A stretch of 64,000 bases of DNA from an uncultured Acetatifactor sp. (GTDB lineage: Bacteria > Bacillota > Clostridia > Lachnospirales > Lachnospiraceae). The stretch's first letter is position 1. Each line of letters begins with the position of its first letter. The notes beneath the pieces were generated by a model. It saw only the letters and a list, made by a program, of their open reading frames with translations, did no database searches and was not told the origin of the DNA. Made by a program: the position numbers and the translations under genes. The stretch is from the NCBI GenBank assembly GCA_947595925.1, contig CANQEV010000001.1, forward strand, positions 62,001 to 126,000, in the 5' to 3' direction. Below are positions 16,051 to 24,718 of this stretch, piece by piece.

Positions 16051-18195
16051 ATGGCAGCGAAAAGCGGTAGTTTATCTATCAACAGCGAAAACATTTTTCC
16101 GATCATCAAGAAATGGCTTTATTCCGACCACGATATCTTTTACAGGGAGCTGATCTCCAACGGATGCGATGCGGTGACGAAGCTCAAGAAACTGGATATG
16201 ATGGGCGAGTACAGTCTGCCCGAGGGCTTTAAGCCGAGGATCGACGTGATCGTGGATCCGGAGAAGAAGACTCTGACCTTTCAGGACAACGGCCTCGGCA
16301 TGACGGCGGACGAGGTGGAGGAGTACATCAACCAGATCGCTTTTTCCGGCGCGACGGACTTTATCGAGAAGTATAAGGACAAGAGCAGTTCCGATCAGAT
16401 CATTGGTCATTTTGGATTGGGCTTTTATTCCGCGTTCATGGTGGCGGATGAGGTGCACATCGATACCCTCTCCTATAAGCAGGACGCAAAGCCCGTGCAC
16501 TGGGAATGCGACGGCGGAACGGAATTCCACATGGAGGAGGGAACCCGTTCGGAGGTCGGAACGACGATCACGCTGTTCCTGAACGAGGACTGCCTGGAGT
16601 TCTGCAATGAATATAAGGCCCGGGAAGTGGTAAAGAAGTACTGTTCCTTCATGCCTACGGAGATCTATCTCTCCAAGGCGGACACGAAGGAAACCCAGAT
16701 TGTGAAGGAGAGCGAGCTGCTTCCTGACGATCAGGTGATCGAGGAGATCCAGCCGGAGAAAAAGGAAGAGGAAAAGAAAGAGGACAAGGAAGAAGAGGCA
16801 AAGGAGCCGGAGGAAAAGAAGTTCAAGATCCGGAAGCGCCCCGAGCTGATGAACGAGACCCAGCCCCTCTGGACGAAGCATCCTAACGACTGCACGAAGG
16901 AGCAGTATCAGGAGTTTTACCGCAAGGTGTTCCAGGACTACAAGGAGCCCCTGTTCTGGATTCACCTGAACATGGATTATCCCTTTAACTTAAAGGGTAT
17001 CCTCTACTTCCCGAAGATCAATATGGAGTATGAGTCCATCGAGGGGACCATCAAGCTCTACAACAACCAGGTGTTCATCGCGGACAACATCAAGGAAGTG
17101 ATCCCGGAGTTTCTGCTTCTGTTAAAGGGCGTCATCGACTGCCCGGACCTGCCTTTGAACGTGTCCAGGAGCGCGCTGCAGAACGATGGGTTTGTAAAGA
17201 AGATCGCAGAGTATATCACAAAGAAGGTGGCGGACAAGCTGGCCGGCATGTGCAAGACCGAGAAGGAGGAGTACGACAAGTACTGGGACGATATCAGCCC
17301 CTTCATCAAGTTTGGCTGCCTGAAGGACGATAAGTTCTGCGAGAAGATGAACGACTATATTCTCTTTAAGAACCTGGACGGAAAATATCTCACCCTGCCG
17401 GAGTGCCTTGAAGTGAAGCCCACGGATTCGGATGAGAAAGAGGATGCGGACGGTGCAGAGGCAAAGGAAGCGGGGAGCGCCACCGACGAGAACGGCGAGA
17501 AGGTGGAGGCCGAGATCGTGGAGGAGCCCGCGGAGAATGACGCGGACGCGGAGGAAGAGACGGACCAGGAGCCCGAGAAGAAGGAAAAGATCGTATATTA
17601 CGTCACCGACGAACAGCAGCAGAGCCAGTACATCAACATGTTCAAGGCCGCTAAGATGGACGCCGTGTTCCTGACCCACAATATCGACCAGCCCTTTATC
17701 TCTCAGCTGGAGAGCAAGAACGAGGGCGTGAAGTTCCTGCGCATCGACGCGGACGTCACCGACGCCATGAAGGCAAAGACCTCCAAGAAGGCGGAGAAGG
17801 AACTGGAGGAGCAGAGCGAGGCCCTTGGAAAGCTGATCAAGAAAGTTCTGAAGAAGGATAAGCTTGCCGTCAAGGTGGAGAAGCTGAAGAACAAGAAGAT
17901 CTCATCTGTGCTCACCCTTTCTGAAGAGAGCCGCCGGATGCAGGATATGATGAAGATGTATTCCATGCCGGGCATGAGTATGCCGGGCTTCGGGGAGGAA
18001 GGGGAGACCCTGATCCTCAACGCCAACCACCCTCTGGTGCAGTATGTGACTGAGAACCAGGAGGGCGAGAATGCGAAGATGATCTGCGAGCAGCTCTACG
18101 ATCTGGCAAAGCTGCAGCAGTCGCCCCTCTCCGCAGAGGAAATGACGAAGTTTATCGCAAGGAGCAACGATATCATGATGCTGCTGGCAAAGTAA
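16051..18195 (+). CDS. htpG: Molecular chaperone HtpG (Hsp90) with two acidic insertions
   Basis: 714 residues. The N-terminal GHKL ATPase domain has ELISNGCDAVTKLK, QDNGLGMT, IIGHFGLGFYSAFM and GTTITL. The middle domain starts near residue 262 (RPELMNETQPLWT) and carries the conserved LNVSRSALQ. The C-terminal dimerisation domain ends the protein. Two stretches of Glu/Lys and Glu/Asp interrupt the usual bacterial layout: residues ~230-260, at the position of the eukaryotic charged linker, and residues ~458-513. HtpG folds client proteins using ATP. The start at 16051 has AGAGG ten bases upstream and begins where the family normally begins; the track start is an upstream TTG. The CIRCE element gives clear heat-shock control. 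Confidence 0.93.
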   Translation: MAAKSGSLSINSENIFPIIKKWLYSDHDIFYRELISNGCDAVTKLKKLDMMGEYSLPEGFKPRIDVIVDPEKKTLTFQDNGLGMTADEVEEYINQIAFSGATDFIEKYKDKSSSDQIIGHFGLGFYSAFMVADEVHIDTLSYKQDAKPVHWECDGGTEFHMEEGTRSEVGTTITLFLNEDCLEFCNEYKAREVVKKYCSFMPTEIYLSKADTKETQIVKESELLPDDQVIEEIQPEKKEEEKKEDKEEEAKEPEEKKFKIRKRPELMNETQPLWTKHPNDCTKEQYQEFYRKVFQDYKEPLFWIHLNMDYPFNLKGILYFPKINMEYESIEGTIKLYNNQVFIADNIKEVIPEFLLLLKGVIDCPDLPLNVSRSALQNDGFVKKIAEYITKKVADKLAGMCKTEKEEYDKYWDDISPFIKFGCLKDDKFCEKMNDYILFKNLDGKYLTLPECLEVKPTDSDEKEDADGAEAKEAGSATDENGEKVEAEIVEEPAENDADAEEETDQEPEKKEKIVYYVTDEQQQSQYINMFKAAKMDAVFLTHNIDQPFISQLESKNEGVKFLRIDADVTDAMKAKTSKKAEKELEEQSEALGKLIKKVLKKDKLAVKVEKLKNKKISSVLTLSEESRRMQDMMKMYSMPGMSMPGFGEEGETLILNANHPLVQYVTENQEGENAKMICEQLYDLAKLQQSPLSAEEMTKFIARSNDIMMLLAK

Positions 18196-18220
18196 AAATG
18201 TCAAAAGTAAAAAATAACAT

Positions 18221-18260
18221 AAAAAACCCTGCGCGGAGCGAAATCGCGCAGGGTTTTTTT
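18221..18260. terminator. Bidirectional terminator between htpG and the ABC exporter
   Basis: AAAAAACCCTGCGCG pairs with CGCGCAGGGTTTTTT around a 9-base loop. It serves both convergent transcripts; the stop codon of the minus-strand ABC gene overlaps its edge. Confidence 0.9.
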
Positions 18261-19995
18261 AGTTTGTGACAAGCTGCAGATCATAGAGTTTTTTATACAG
18301 ACCGTCTTTGGTAAGCAGTTCCTGGTGCGTACCGCTCTCCGCGATGCGGCCGCCCTGCATGACAAGGATCTGGTCGGCGTGCTGTATGGTGGAGAGCCGA
18401 TGAGCTACCATGATGGTAGTGCGTCCCTCCATCAGTTTTTCCAGGGCTTTTGTGATCAGACTCTCGGTCTCCGTGTCGATGTTGGCGGTGGCCTCGTCCA
18501 GGACCAGGATAGCGGGCTTGTATGCCAGGGTCCGGGCGAAGGAGATGAGCTGCCGCTGGCCGGCGCTCAGGGTGCTGCCCCGCTCGGTCACCGGCGTATC
18601 GTAGCCCTGGGGCAGTTTTTCGATAAAGGTGTCCGCGCAGACGGTCTTTGCGGCGGCGATCACATCCTCCCGGGAAATCGTTTCATTTCCCAGATCGATA
18701 TTGGACCGGATATCCCCCGTGAACAGGAAGACGTCCTGCTGGACCTGTCCGATGGCGGAGCGCAGGGCGCTCTTATCCAGCTGTCGGATGTCCACGCCGT
18801 CGATGAGGATCTCTCCCTTCTGAATGTCGAAATACCGTCCGATGAGATTCAGGATGGAGGATTTCCCGGCCCCGGTGGCGCCCACGAATGCGGTCTTCTG
18901 GCCGGGCTCTATGACGAAGCTGACGTCTTTCAGGATATAGTCCTCTTTCTCATAGGCAAACCAGACATGGCGGAATTCGATGCGGCCGCGGATTTCCGGC
19001 TGGACGGGGACGGGAGGATTCTGGATGCCGGGCTTCACGTCCAGGATGCTGAAGATCTTGTCCGCGCTGGCCAGGGAGGACTGAAGGGTCCCGAATTGTT
19101 CGGCCAGATCCTGGATGGGATCGAAGAAGGACGTGATGTACGTGATAAAGACAAAGAGGGTGCCCAGGGAGAGCGTGCCGTCCAGGACGCCCCGGGAGCC
19201 CACGCCGATGACCAGCGCCATCGCCAGGATGGAGATAAAATAGATGGAAGGGCGGAAGACGGCGAAGGTCATGACCTCCCGCCAGTTCGCCTGATACAGT
19301 TTCCGGGATTTTTCTTCAAATTCCCCGTATTTTTTTTCTTCCCTGGAGAAAGCCTGGATCACGCTCATGCCGGAGAGGTGCTCGGAGAGAAAGGTGTTGA
19401 TGTCCGTGATCCGGTTCCGGGTAAGCTCGTAGGCCCTCCTGGAATAAAAGCGGAAGATGAAGGTCAGCACGGTCACCAGGGGCAGCAGCGCGAAGGAGAC
19501 GAGCGCCATCTTCGGGCTGAAATACAGCATGATCAACGCGTACCCCAGGATCTTGACGGTATTCTTAAAGAGCTTCACCAGGACGGAGGTGAAGAGCTCG
19601 TTGACCGCCTCGGTGTCGTTCACCACACGGGTGACCAGCTTTCCCACGGGGGTCTCGTTAAAAAAGCCCAGGGAGAGACTGTGGATATGGGTGAATACCT
19701 CTTCCCGCAGGGTGTAGATGATCTTCTGGCCCATCTTCTGAAGCAGCCAGGTATGGGCGGCGTTCAGGACAAAGCCGGACAGGAGCAGGCAGAGATACAA
19801 CGCGGCCGCCTGGAGGATCCCGCGGAAGGCCGCCTCAACGCTGCCGATGGCTTCATAGCCTTCGATATAATTGTCGATGGCGTCCCCGATGACGATGGGC
19901 CGCCAGAGCTCCACCCCGATCAGGAGCAGCACCAGGACGGTGGCCGCCGCCAGCGTCAGGATATGGGGTTTTAGATATCTGAGGATTCGTTTCAT
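18259..19995 (-). CDS. ABC exporter half-transporter, consensus ATPase site
   Basis: 578 residues: six transmembrane helices (residues ~15-310) then a nucleotide-binding domain with GATGAGKSSILN (Walker A), QQDVFLFTGDIRSNI (Q-loop), STLSAGQRQLISFARTLA (signature), ILVLDEATANIDTETE (Walker B with catalytic Glu) and MVAHRLST (H-switch). It overlaps the upstream gene by four bases. The partner has Asp in place of the Walker B Glu, so the pair fits a TM287/288-like heterodimeric exporter with one active and one degenerate ATP site. Substrate unknown; multidrug or lipid export is typical. Confidence 0.92.
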   Translation of the reverse strand: MKRILRYLKPHILTLAAATVLVLLLIGVELWRPIVIGDAIDNYIEGYEAIGSVEAAFRGILQAAALYLCLLLSGFVLNAAHTWLLQKMGQKIIYTLREEVFTHIHSLSLGFFNETPVGKLVTRVVNDTEAVNELFTSVLVKLFKNTVKILGYALIMLYFSPKMALVSFALLPLVTVLTFIFRFYSRRAYELTRNRITDINTFLSEHLSGMSVIQAFSREEKKYGEFEEKSRKLYQANWREVMTFAVFRPSIYFISILAMALVIGVGSRGVLDGTLSLGTLFVFITYITSFFDPIQDLAEQFGTLQSSLASADKIFSILDVKPGIQNPPVPVQPEIRGRIEFRHVWFAYEKEDYILKDVSFVIEPGQKTAFVGATGAGKSSILNLIGRYFDIQKGEILIDGVDIRQLDKSALRSAIGQVQQDVFLFTGDIRSNIDLGNETISREDVIAAAKTVCADTFIEKLPQGYDTPVTERGSTLSAGQRQLISFARTLAYKPAILVLDEATANIDTETESLITKALEKLMEGRTTIMVAHRLSTIQHADQILVMQGGRIAESGTHQELLTKDGLYKKLYDLQLVTN

Positions 19996-21806
19996 GCGTT
20001 CATACCTCCCATCTCGCCGATGGCGGCTTCCAGCTGCTGTTTTTCAAACATATCCCGGTAGATGCCGCCCAGGGCCAGAAGCTCCTCGTGGTTCCCGTAC
20101 TCGGCGGACTGCCCGTTCTCCAGCACAAGGATCTTGTCGGCGTGCTGGATGGTGGAGATCCGGTGGGCGATGATGATGGTGGTCTTTCCCGCCCGGTTCC
20201 TCCGGAGATTCTGCAGAAGCTGCCTCTCCGTGTCCGTGTCCACGGCGGAGAGGGAATCGTCCAGGATCAGGATCGGCGCGTTCTTCATCAGGGCCCTGGC
20301 GATGGAACTCCGCTGCTTCTGACCGCCGGAAAGGGTCACGCCCCGCTCGCCCACCACAGTCTCATATTTCTCCGGGAAGGAGAGGATGTTGTCGTGGATA
20401 CAGGCGGTTTTCGCGGCTTCCTCGATGGCGGCCTGGTCTCCCTGATCCGCGCCAAAGGCAATGTTGTTTGCCAGGGTGTCCGAGAAGAGGAAATTTTCCT
20501 GGGGGACATAGGCGATGCTGCCCCGCAGGGCTTTCAGCGGAATATCGTTGATGTCCCGCCGGTCAAAAAAGAGCATGCCCTCCGGGATCTGATACATGTG
20601 CAAAAGCAGGGATGCCAGGGTGGACTTGCCGCTGCCGGTGCGTCCGATGACGGCGAGAGTCGTCCCGGCGGGGATCTCTAAAGAGATATTCTGAAGGGCA
20701 GGAAAGGCCTGCCCGGGGTAGGTAAAGGTGAGCCCTCTGACCGAGATCGAGGTGAGAGGACGGAAGGAAGGGAAGGCTGACGCGCCGGAAAGCAGATCCC
20801 CACCGGACATCAGCGCCTCCGCAGTCCCCTCGGCAAGATCCCGGATCTCCGGCTCCGTCTCCAAAGTCTCCCGGACTCTGGCGGCGCTGGCCGCGCCCTG
20901 GGAGAAGAGGTTGATGGCTTCGCCGCAGGCCATCATAGGCCAGATCAGCATGTTGATGTACTGGTTAAAGGCCACGAAGCGTCCCAGGGAGATCCCGCCG
21001 GTCAGGGTGAGATAGCCGCCGTAGACCAGGGTGATCAGGGAGCCGAAGCCGATGACCACGTCCAGAAGGGGCATGAAGATAGTCTGCAGGAGAATGACCC
21101 GGAGGCTCTTTTGCATGGTGTTGCCGTTGGAACGCAGGAAAGCGCGGACTTGGGAGCGCTCCCGGACGAAAGCCTTGATCACCCTGACGCCGGAAAAACT
21201 CTCCTGAACATAATCCGTCAGGTCGGAGAGGGCCTCCTGCCGGGCCAGGTAGCGGGGCTTGATCAGTTTCCCGTAATAGATTTCGCCCAGAGCGATGACC
21301 GCCATGGGAATCAGGACCAGCAGCGTCAGCTTCAGGTCTACATAGAACACCATCTGAAAGAGCACCATGGCGGACATCACCACCGCGTCAAACAGGGAGA
21401 TCACCGCCATGCCGATGGCCATGCGGATGGCGTTCAAGTCGCTGGTAAAGCGGGTCATCAGATCCCCGATCTTGTGCGTGTGAAAGAAATTCACGCTCAG
21501 GGTCTCCAGATGCCCAAAGAGATCGTCCCGCATCTCCTTTTCGATCTTTCTGGCGGTTCCAAACAGAAAGAAACGCCAGAAAAAGCGTCCCAGCGCAATG
21601 GTGGCGCTGACCAGCAGAATCAGGAGGAGATAGTGGAGCACTTCCGGCATGCCGAAGGTTTGATCCGTGAGGCCGTCGGTGATAAAACCGGTAAACTTCG
21701 GAATGTAGATGTTTGCAAAGTCCACGATGAACAGCGTGAGGATACCGGCGGAATAGGCAAGCCAGTGTTTTTTCAGGTAGCGGAGAACAAATTTCAGATT
21801 TTTCAT
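19992..21806 (-). CDS. ABC exporter half-transporter, degenerate ATPase site
   Basis: 604 residues: six transmembrane helices (about 15-310), then an ATPase domain with GRTGSGKSTLAS, YVPQENFLFSDTLANNI, VTLSGGQKQRSSIARALM, ILILDDSLSAVDTDTE and IIAHRISTI. The residue after the Walker B Asp is Asp instead of Glu, as in the degenerate subunit of heterodimeric exporters. A ~25-residue Gly/Ser-rich stretch sits between the membrane and ATPase domains. It is the first gene of a two-gene minus-strand operon driven by the promoter at 21956-21984. Confidence 0.92.
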   Translation of the reverse strand: MKNLKFVLRYLKKHWLAYSAGILTLFIVDFANIYIPKFTGFITDGLTDQTFGMPEVLHYLLLILLVSATIALGRFFWRFFLFGTARKIEKEMRDDLFGHLETLSVNFFHTHKIGDLMTRFTSDLNAIRMAIGMAVISLFDAVVMSAMVLFQMVFYVDLKLTLLVLIPMAVIALGEIYYGKLIKPRYLARQEALSDLTDYVQESFSGVRVIKAFVRERSQVRAFLRSNGNTMQKSLRVILLQTIFMPLLDVVIGFGSLITLVYGGYLTLTGGISLGRFVAFNQYINMLIWPMMACGEAINLFSQGAASAARVRETLETEPEIRDLAEGTAEALMSGGDLLSGASAFPSFRPLTSISVRGLTFTYPGQAFPALQNISLEIPAGTTLAVIGRTGSGKSTLASLLLHMYQIPEGMLFFDRRDINDIPLKALRGSIAYVPQENFLFSDTLANNIAFGADQGDQAAIEEAAKTACIHDNILSFPEKYETVVGERGVTLSGGQKQRSSIARALMKNAPILILDDSLSAVDTDTERQLLQNLRRNRAGKTTIIIAHRISTIQHADKILVLENGQSAEYGNHEELLALGGIYRDMFEKQQLEAAIGEMGGMNA

Positions 21807-21955
21807 GACGTCTGTCCTAATCTATTTGATACGGCTAATGGAAAGTCAAGGGTCCGATCCGGATTCGCGAAGGGGCCGGGTTGAGCAGTTACCTCTGACA
21901 AAAGGGGATTTCCCGGGATTGGGCCCGGAGGTTTCTCACTTCTGACAGTGATACT

Positions 21956-21984
21956 ATCATAGTCTCTCCGGAGGATTCTGTCAA
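21956..21984 (-). promoter_or_regulatory. Promoter of the ABC exporter operon
   Basis: On the minus strand, TTGACA and TATGAT are 17 bases apart. The leader to the ATG at 21806 is about 140 bases, contains a CCTCCGGGCCC...CCCGGG palindromic stretch, and has no ORF. Confidence 0.8.
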
Positions 21985-22030
21985 CTGACCACCTGGAATA
22001 GTTTGAGGAAAATAATTGATATATTGTCAC

Positions 22031-22121
22031 TTTTCACGGGGAATGAACGGCATCCTGCCAGAGCGATACGGCAGAAACCACACCGCCGGATATGCAGCCA
22101 TACAATTTTGGCTGAAAAAAC
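22031..22121 (+). repeat. Left ~91-base inverted repeat flanking the duplicated genes
   Basis: The sequence from TTTTCACGGGGAATGAACG to TTTTGGCTGAAAAAAC recurs as the reverse complement at 24391-24481 with fewer than about ten differences. The block GCGATACGGCAGAAACCACA is fully conserved. No gene explains it. The two copies point towards each other and enclose the duplicated gene pair. Confidence 0.8.
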
Positions 22122-22152
22122 GCAGGGGACAGTAACGCTATTAAGAAGGCGG

Positions 22153-22181
22153 TTTACACGCTTAAGTTTGTGTGATACGAT
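22153..22181 (+). promoter_or_regulatory. Promoter of duplicated gene copy A
   Basis: TTTACA and TACGAT are 17 bases apart, inside the duplicated unit. A small hairpin (CATCAG-TAT-CTGATG) follows in the leader. Confidence 0.55.
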
Positions 22182-22290
22182 AGTAACATGTTTGGGGCAT
22201 CCTTGCATCAGTATCTGATGAATTCCTTCGTTTAGTTATTGATGTGCAGGTGTCTCCTTCTATAAAGGCAGAAATACGGAAAGGCGCGGG

Positions 22291-23040
22291 ATGATTATGG
22301 TGGAATTGAAGAAAGTTTCCATTAAAAAAGTCTTTGAATCGGTATTTGGCATTCCTCTTTCCGAAAGAGGGTTTGTCCTGTGTAAGAAAAATGGAATTTA
22401 TATGCGCCTTGTGGACGATGAGGTTCTTAAATTTGTCCTGCTTACCAATGATCGGGCTGACACAAGGGATAAAAAGGCGTTTTATATTCAGGCAGGAATG
22501 ATTTCTCTGTATAACGATCGCTTGGATAAAGTCAGATTTCTGCAGCATGGACAAAGAGCGTATAGTATAGCCCAAAAGATAGGGTATCCATATCGTTATC
22601 GTTATGAATACGATCCTTATGATAGAAACGATGCGGAGAAACGAATGAAAGATGCCCTGAAAGAAGCCAGCGACTTATTCTTTCCTGTCATGGATTCAGT
22701 ACAGGGACTGAGTGATTATGTGGATTTTTGTAAAATATATGACGAAGGTCGGCTGTACTTTGCGACTAGGTTTTTATACGATTCTTTGGCGCTTATTATT
22801 CTTGATGATCATGATGATTTTACGGGAATTTTGCAAAGGATAAAAAAAGAGTATGAGCAAGACGGAAGAATGGATAAATATGATGAAGAACGATTGAAGG
22901 AGTGCTTATTTGGCATGGGCACGGGAGAGAGGGATAAGGTGTATGCTGATTCTGAGCTTTACAAAGCTGCTCTTGAAGAAGCGAAACGACGCAGGGAGGC
23001 ATATCTTCAGCAACTAAAAGAGTGGAAAGTAATTGACTGA
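22291..23040 (+). CDS. Unknown protein, tandem copy A
   Basis: 249 residues, soluble, charged, with no signal or membrane segment. I do not recognise the family. Residues ~1-80 (VELKKVSIKKVFESVFGIPL...) and the last ~38 residues (GTGERDKVYADSELYKA...) are nearly identical to copy B at both protein and DNA level, whereas residues ~90-210 differ more, in DNA as well as in protein. The tail is a Lys/Arg/Glu-rich helix. Small soluble proteins in tandem variant copies are often immunity proteins of toxin or contact-inhibition systems, but no toxin gene is visible here, so this is only a possibility. It has its own promoter and lies between the long inverted repeats. Confidence 0.75.
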   Translation: MIMVELKKVSIKKVFESVFGIPLSERGFVLCKKNGIYMRLVDDEVLKFVLLTNDRADTRDKKAFYIQAGMISLYNDRLDKVRFLQHGQRAYSIAQKIGYPYRYRYEYDPYDRNDAEKRMKDALKEASDLFFPVMDSVQGLSDYVDFCKIYDEGRLYFATRFLYDSLALIILDDHDDFTGILQRIKKEYEQDGRMDKYDEERLKECLFGMGTGERDKVYADSELYKAALEEAKRRREAYLQQLKEWKVID

Positions 23041-23175
23041 TGAGCCTTGGGAAAAGCACAATTTGTGATGCTGCATTTTCTTTCTTCCGACACTTTTTAA
23101 TGTGAAAGGGACACCGAAACTGGCCTGAATAGTGAGACATTTAAAAAGGTGGAGATCCAGCTATGAAGAAGACGG

Positions 23176-23204
23176 TTTACACGCTTAAGTTTGTTTGATA
23201 CAAT
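23176..23204 (+). promoter_or_regulatory. Promoter of duplicated gene copy B
   Basis: TTTACA and TACAAT are 17 bases apart. The promoter is the duplicate of the one at 22153 and its -10 is one base closer to consensus. Confidence 0.6.
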
Positions 23205-23314
23205 AGTAACATGTTTGAGGCATCCTTGCATCAGTATCTGATGAATTCCTTCAGCTTTGTTATTGATGTGCAGGTGTCTCCTTCTATAAAGGCAGAAATA
23301 CGGAAAGGCGCGGG

Positions 23315-24064
23315 ATGATTATGGTGGAATTGAAGAAAGTTTCCATTAAAAAAGTCTTTGAATCGGTATTTGGCATTCCTCTTTCCGAAAGAGGGTTTGT
23401 CCTGTGTAAGAAAAATGGAATTTATATGCGCCTTGTGGACGATGAGGTTCTTAAATTTGTCCTGCTTACCAATGATCGGGCTGACACAAGGGATAAAAAG
23501 GCGTTTTATATTCAGGCAGGAATGATTTCTTTGTATAATGATCGGTTGGATAAAGTCAAATTTTTACAGTATGGACTAAGAGCGGGTACATTAGCTAAAC
23601 AGCTGGGGTATCCATATCGACATCGTTATGAATACGATCCTTATGATAGAAACGATGCAGAAAAACAAATGAAAGCCGCATTAGAAGAATCCTGCAGCAT
23701 ATTTTTCCCTATAATGGATTCGGTACAGGGTTTGAGTGACTATGTGGATTATTGTAAAATGTATAGAATACATCACCTTTACTTTGCAACCAGGTTTGCA
23801 AATGATTCTCTGGCACTCGTACTTCTTGATGATCATGATGATTTTACAGGCATTTTGCAACGAGAAAAAAAGGGATATGAGCAAAATGGGAGAATGGATC
23901 AATTTGATGAAGAACGGTTAAAGGAATGTCTATTTGAATTTGGTACGGGAGAGAGGGATAAGGTGTATGCTGATTCAGAGCTTTACAAAGCTGCTCTTGA
24001 AGAAGCGAAACGACGCAGGGAGGCATATCTTCAGCAACTAAAAGAGTGGAAAGTAATTGACTGA
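23315..24064 (+). CDS. Unknown protein, tandem copy B
   Basis: 249 residues, paralogue of the gene at 22291, at an offset of exactly 1024 bases. The duplicated unit starts before the promoter (about 23165) and continues past the stop codon to about 24120, so promoter, leader, gene and 3' flank were copied together. DNA is almost unchanged up to about codon 80 and again over the last ~40 codons, while the middle has drifted with many synonymous and non-synonymous changes. The centre reads GLRAGTLAKQLGYPYRHRYEYDPYDRND against GQRAYSIAQKIGYPYRYRYEYDPYDRND in copy A. Function unknown. A terminator hairpin follows about 60 bases downstream. Confidence 0.75.
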   Translation: MIMVELKKVSIKKVFESVFGIPLSERGFVLCKKNGIYMRLVDDEVLKFVLLTNDRADTRDKKAFYIQAGMISLYNDRLDKVKFLQYGLRAGTLAKQLGYPYRHRYEYDPYDRNDAEKQMKAALEESCSIFFPIMDSVQGLSDYVDYCKMYRIHHLYFATRFANDSLALVLLDDHDDFTGILQREKKGYEQNGRMDQFDEERLKECLFEFGTGERDKVYADSELYKAALEEAKRRREAYLQQLKEWKVID

Positions 24065-24122
24065 TGAGCCTGGGGAAAAGCACAATTTGTGATGCTGCAT
24101 TTTCTTTCTTCCGACACTTTTT

Positions 24123-24156
24123 GGAGCAAGCCTTGTAAGCTTGCTCCACTTTTTCA
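24123..24156 (+). terminator. Terminator after the duplicated genes
   Basis: GGAGCAAGC (24123-24131) pairs with GCTTGCTCC (24139-24147) around a 7-base loop, followed by ACTTTTTC. Confidence 0.8.
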
Positions 24157-24587
24157 AAACTCCTTCTGGGTGGGAATCTCCGGGCAGTCTAAGAGCAAAA
24201 TGAGTGCAGTTACAACGCCTGAATCGATGTCAGTTAGTTAAGCTAGTGGGTTAGATCCCTTCAAACGATTACAGACCGCCCACTTCAGAAGACCGAAACA
24301 CTGTGCCTACAGGGCAGCGCAACCACCGGACAGCTGTTAACAGCATACCGCCGTTTTGCAGCGGGTGCAATCCCCGTTTGTTTGCCATATGTTTTTTTAG
24401 CCAAAAGTGCATGGCTGCATATCCGGCGGTGTGGTTTCTGCCGTATCGCACGGGCAGGGTGTCGTTCATTCCCCGTGAAAAATGGGTTTACGCCTTTTGG
24501 ACGATAGGTCAACTTCCTTAACTAATTGACATTGACGAGTGAACTGTAAAAAATTTTCCGAAACCGTTTTTTCAGCCGCCAATCTCG
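24157..24587. other. Non-coding stretch holding the right inverted repeat
   Basis: No supported gene. It contains the right copy of the long inverted repeat (24391-24481). The ORFs in the track here are read-through of that repeat. The remainder shows no feature I can name. Confidence 0.5.
24391..24481 (-). repeat. Right ~91-base inverted repeat flanking the duplicated genes
   Basis: Reverse complement of 22031-22121, with the same internal 20-base core and only scattered differences. The left and right outer ends define a segment of about 2.45 kb. Confidence 0.8.
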
Positions 24588-24617
24588 TTGACAAGTTCTG
24601 TCGAAATAATGTAACAT
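24588..24617 (+). promoter_or_regulatory. Promoter of LytTR system 1
   Basis: TTGACA (24588-24593) and TAACAT (24612-24617) are 18 bases apart, about 100 bases upstream of the response regulator start. Confidence 0.55.
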
Positions 24618-24718
24618 AAAGTTAGAATCTCGGAAAAATGATTGCTCGAGGGGAAAAGAATCGCTGTGAGCCAAAGAAAACAAGCGGGATATGTGAATCG
24701 GGACAAGGAATCAAAAAG

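Noticed and set aside
18325-19974. 549-aa plus-strand ORF opposite the ABC exporter
   Set aside because: It is the antisense shadow of a clear ABC transporter gene, has no RBS, and consists of low-information Gly/Asp-rich sequence caused by GC-biased third codon positions.
22003-22218. 71-aa ORF and its 75-aa counterpart at 24285 sharing a 20-residue stretch
   Set aside because: The shared peptide comes from the long inverted repeat; neither has an RBS and the flanks differ.
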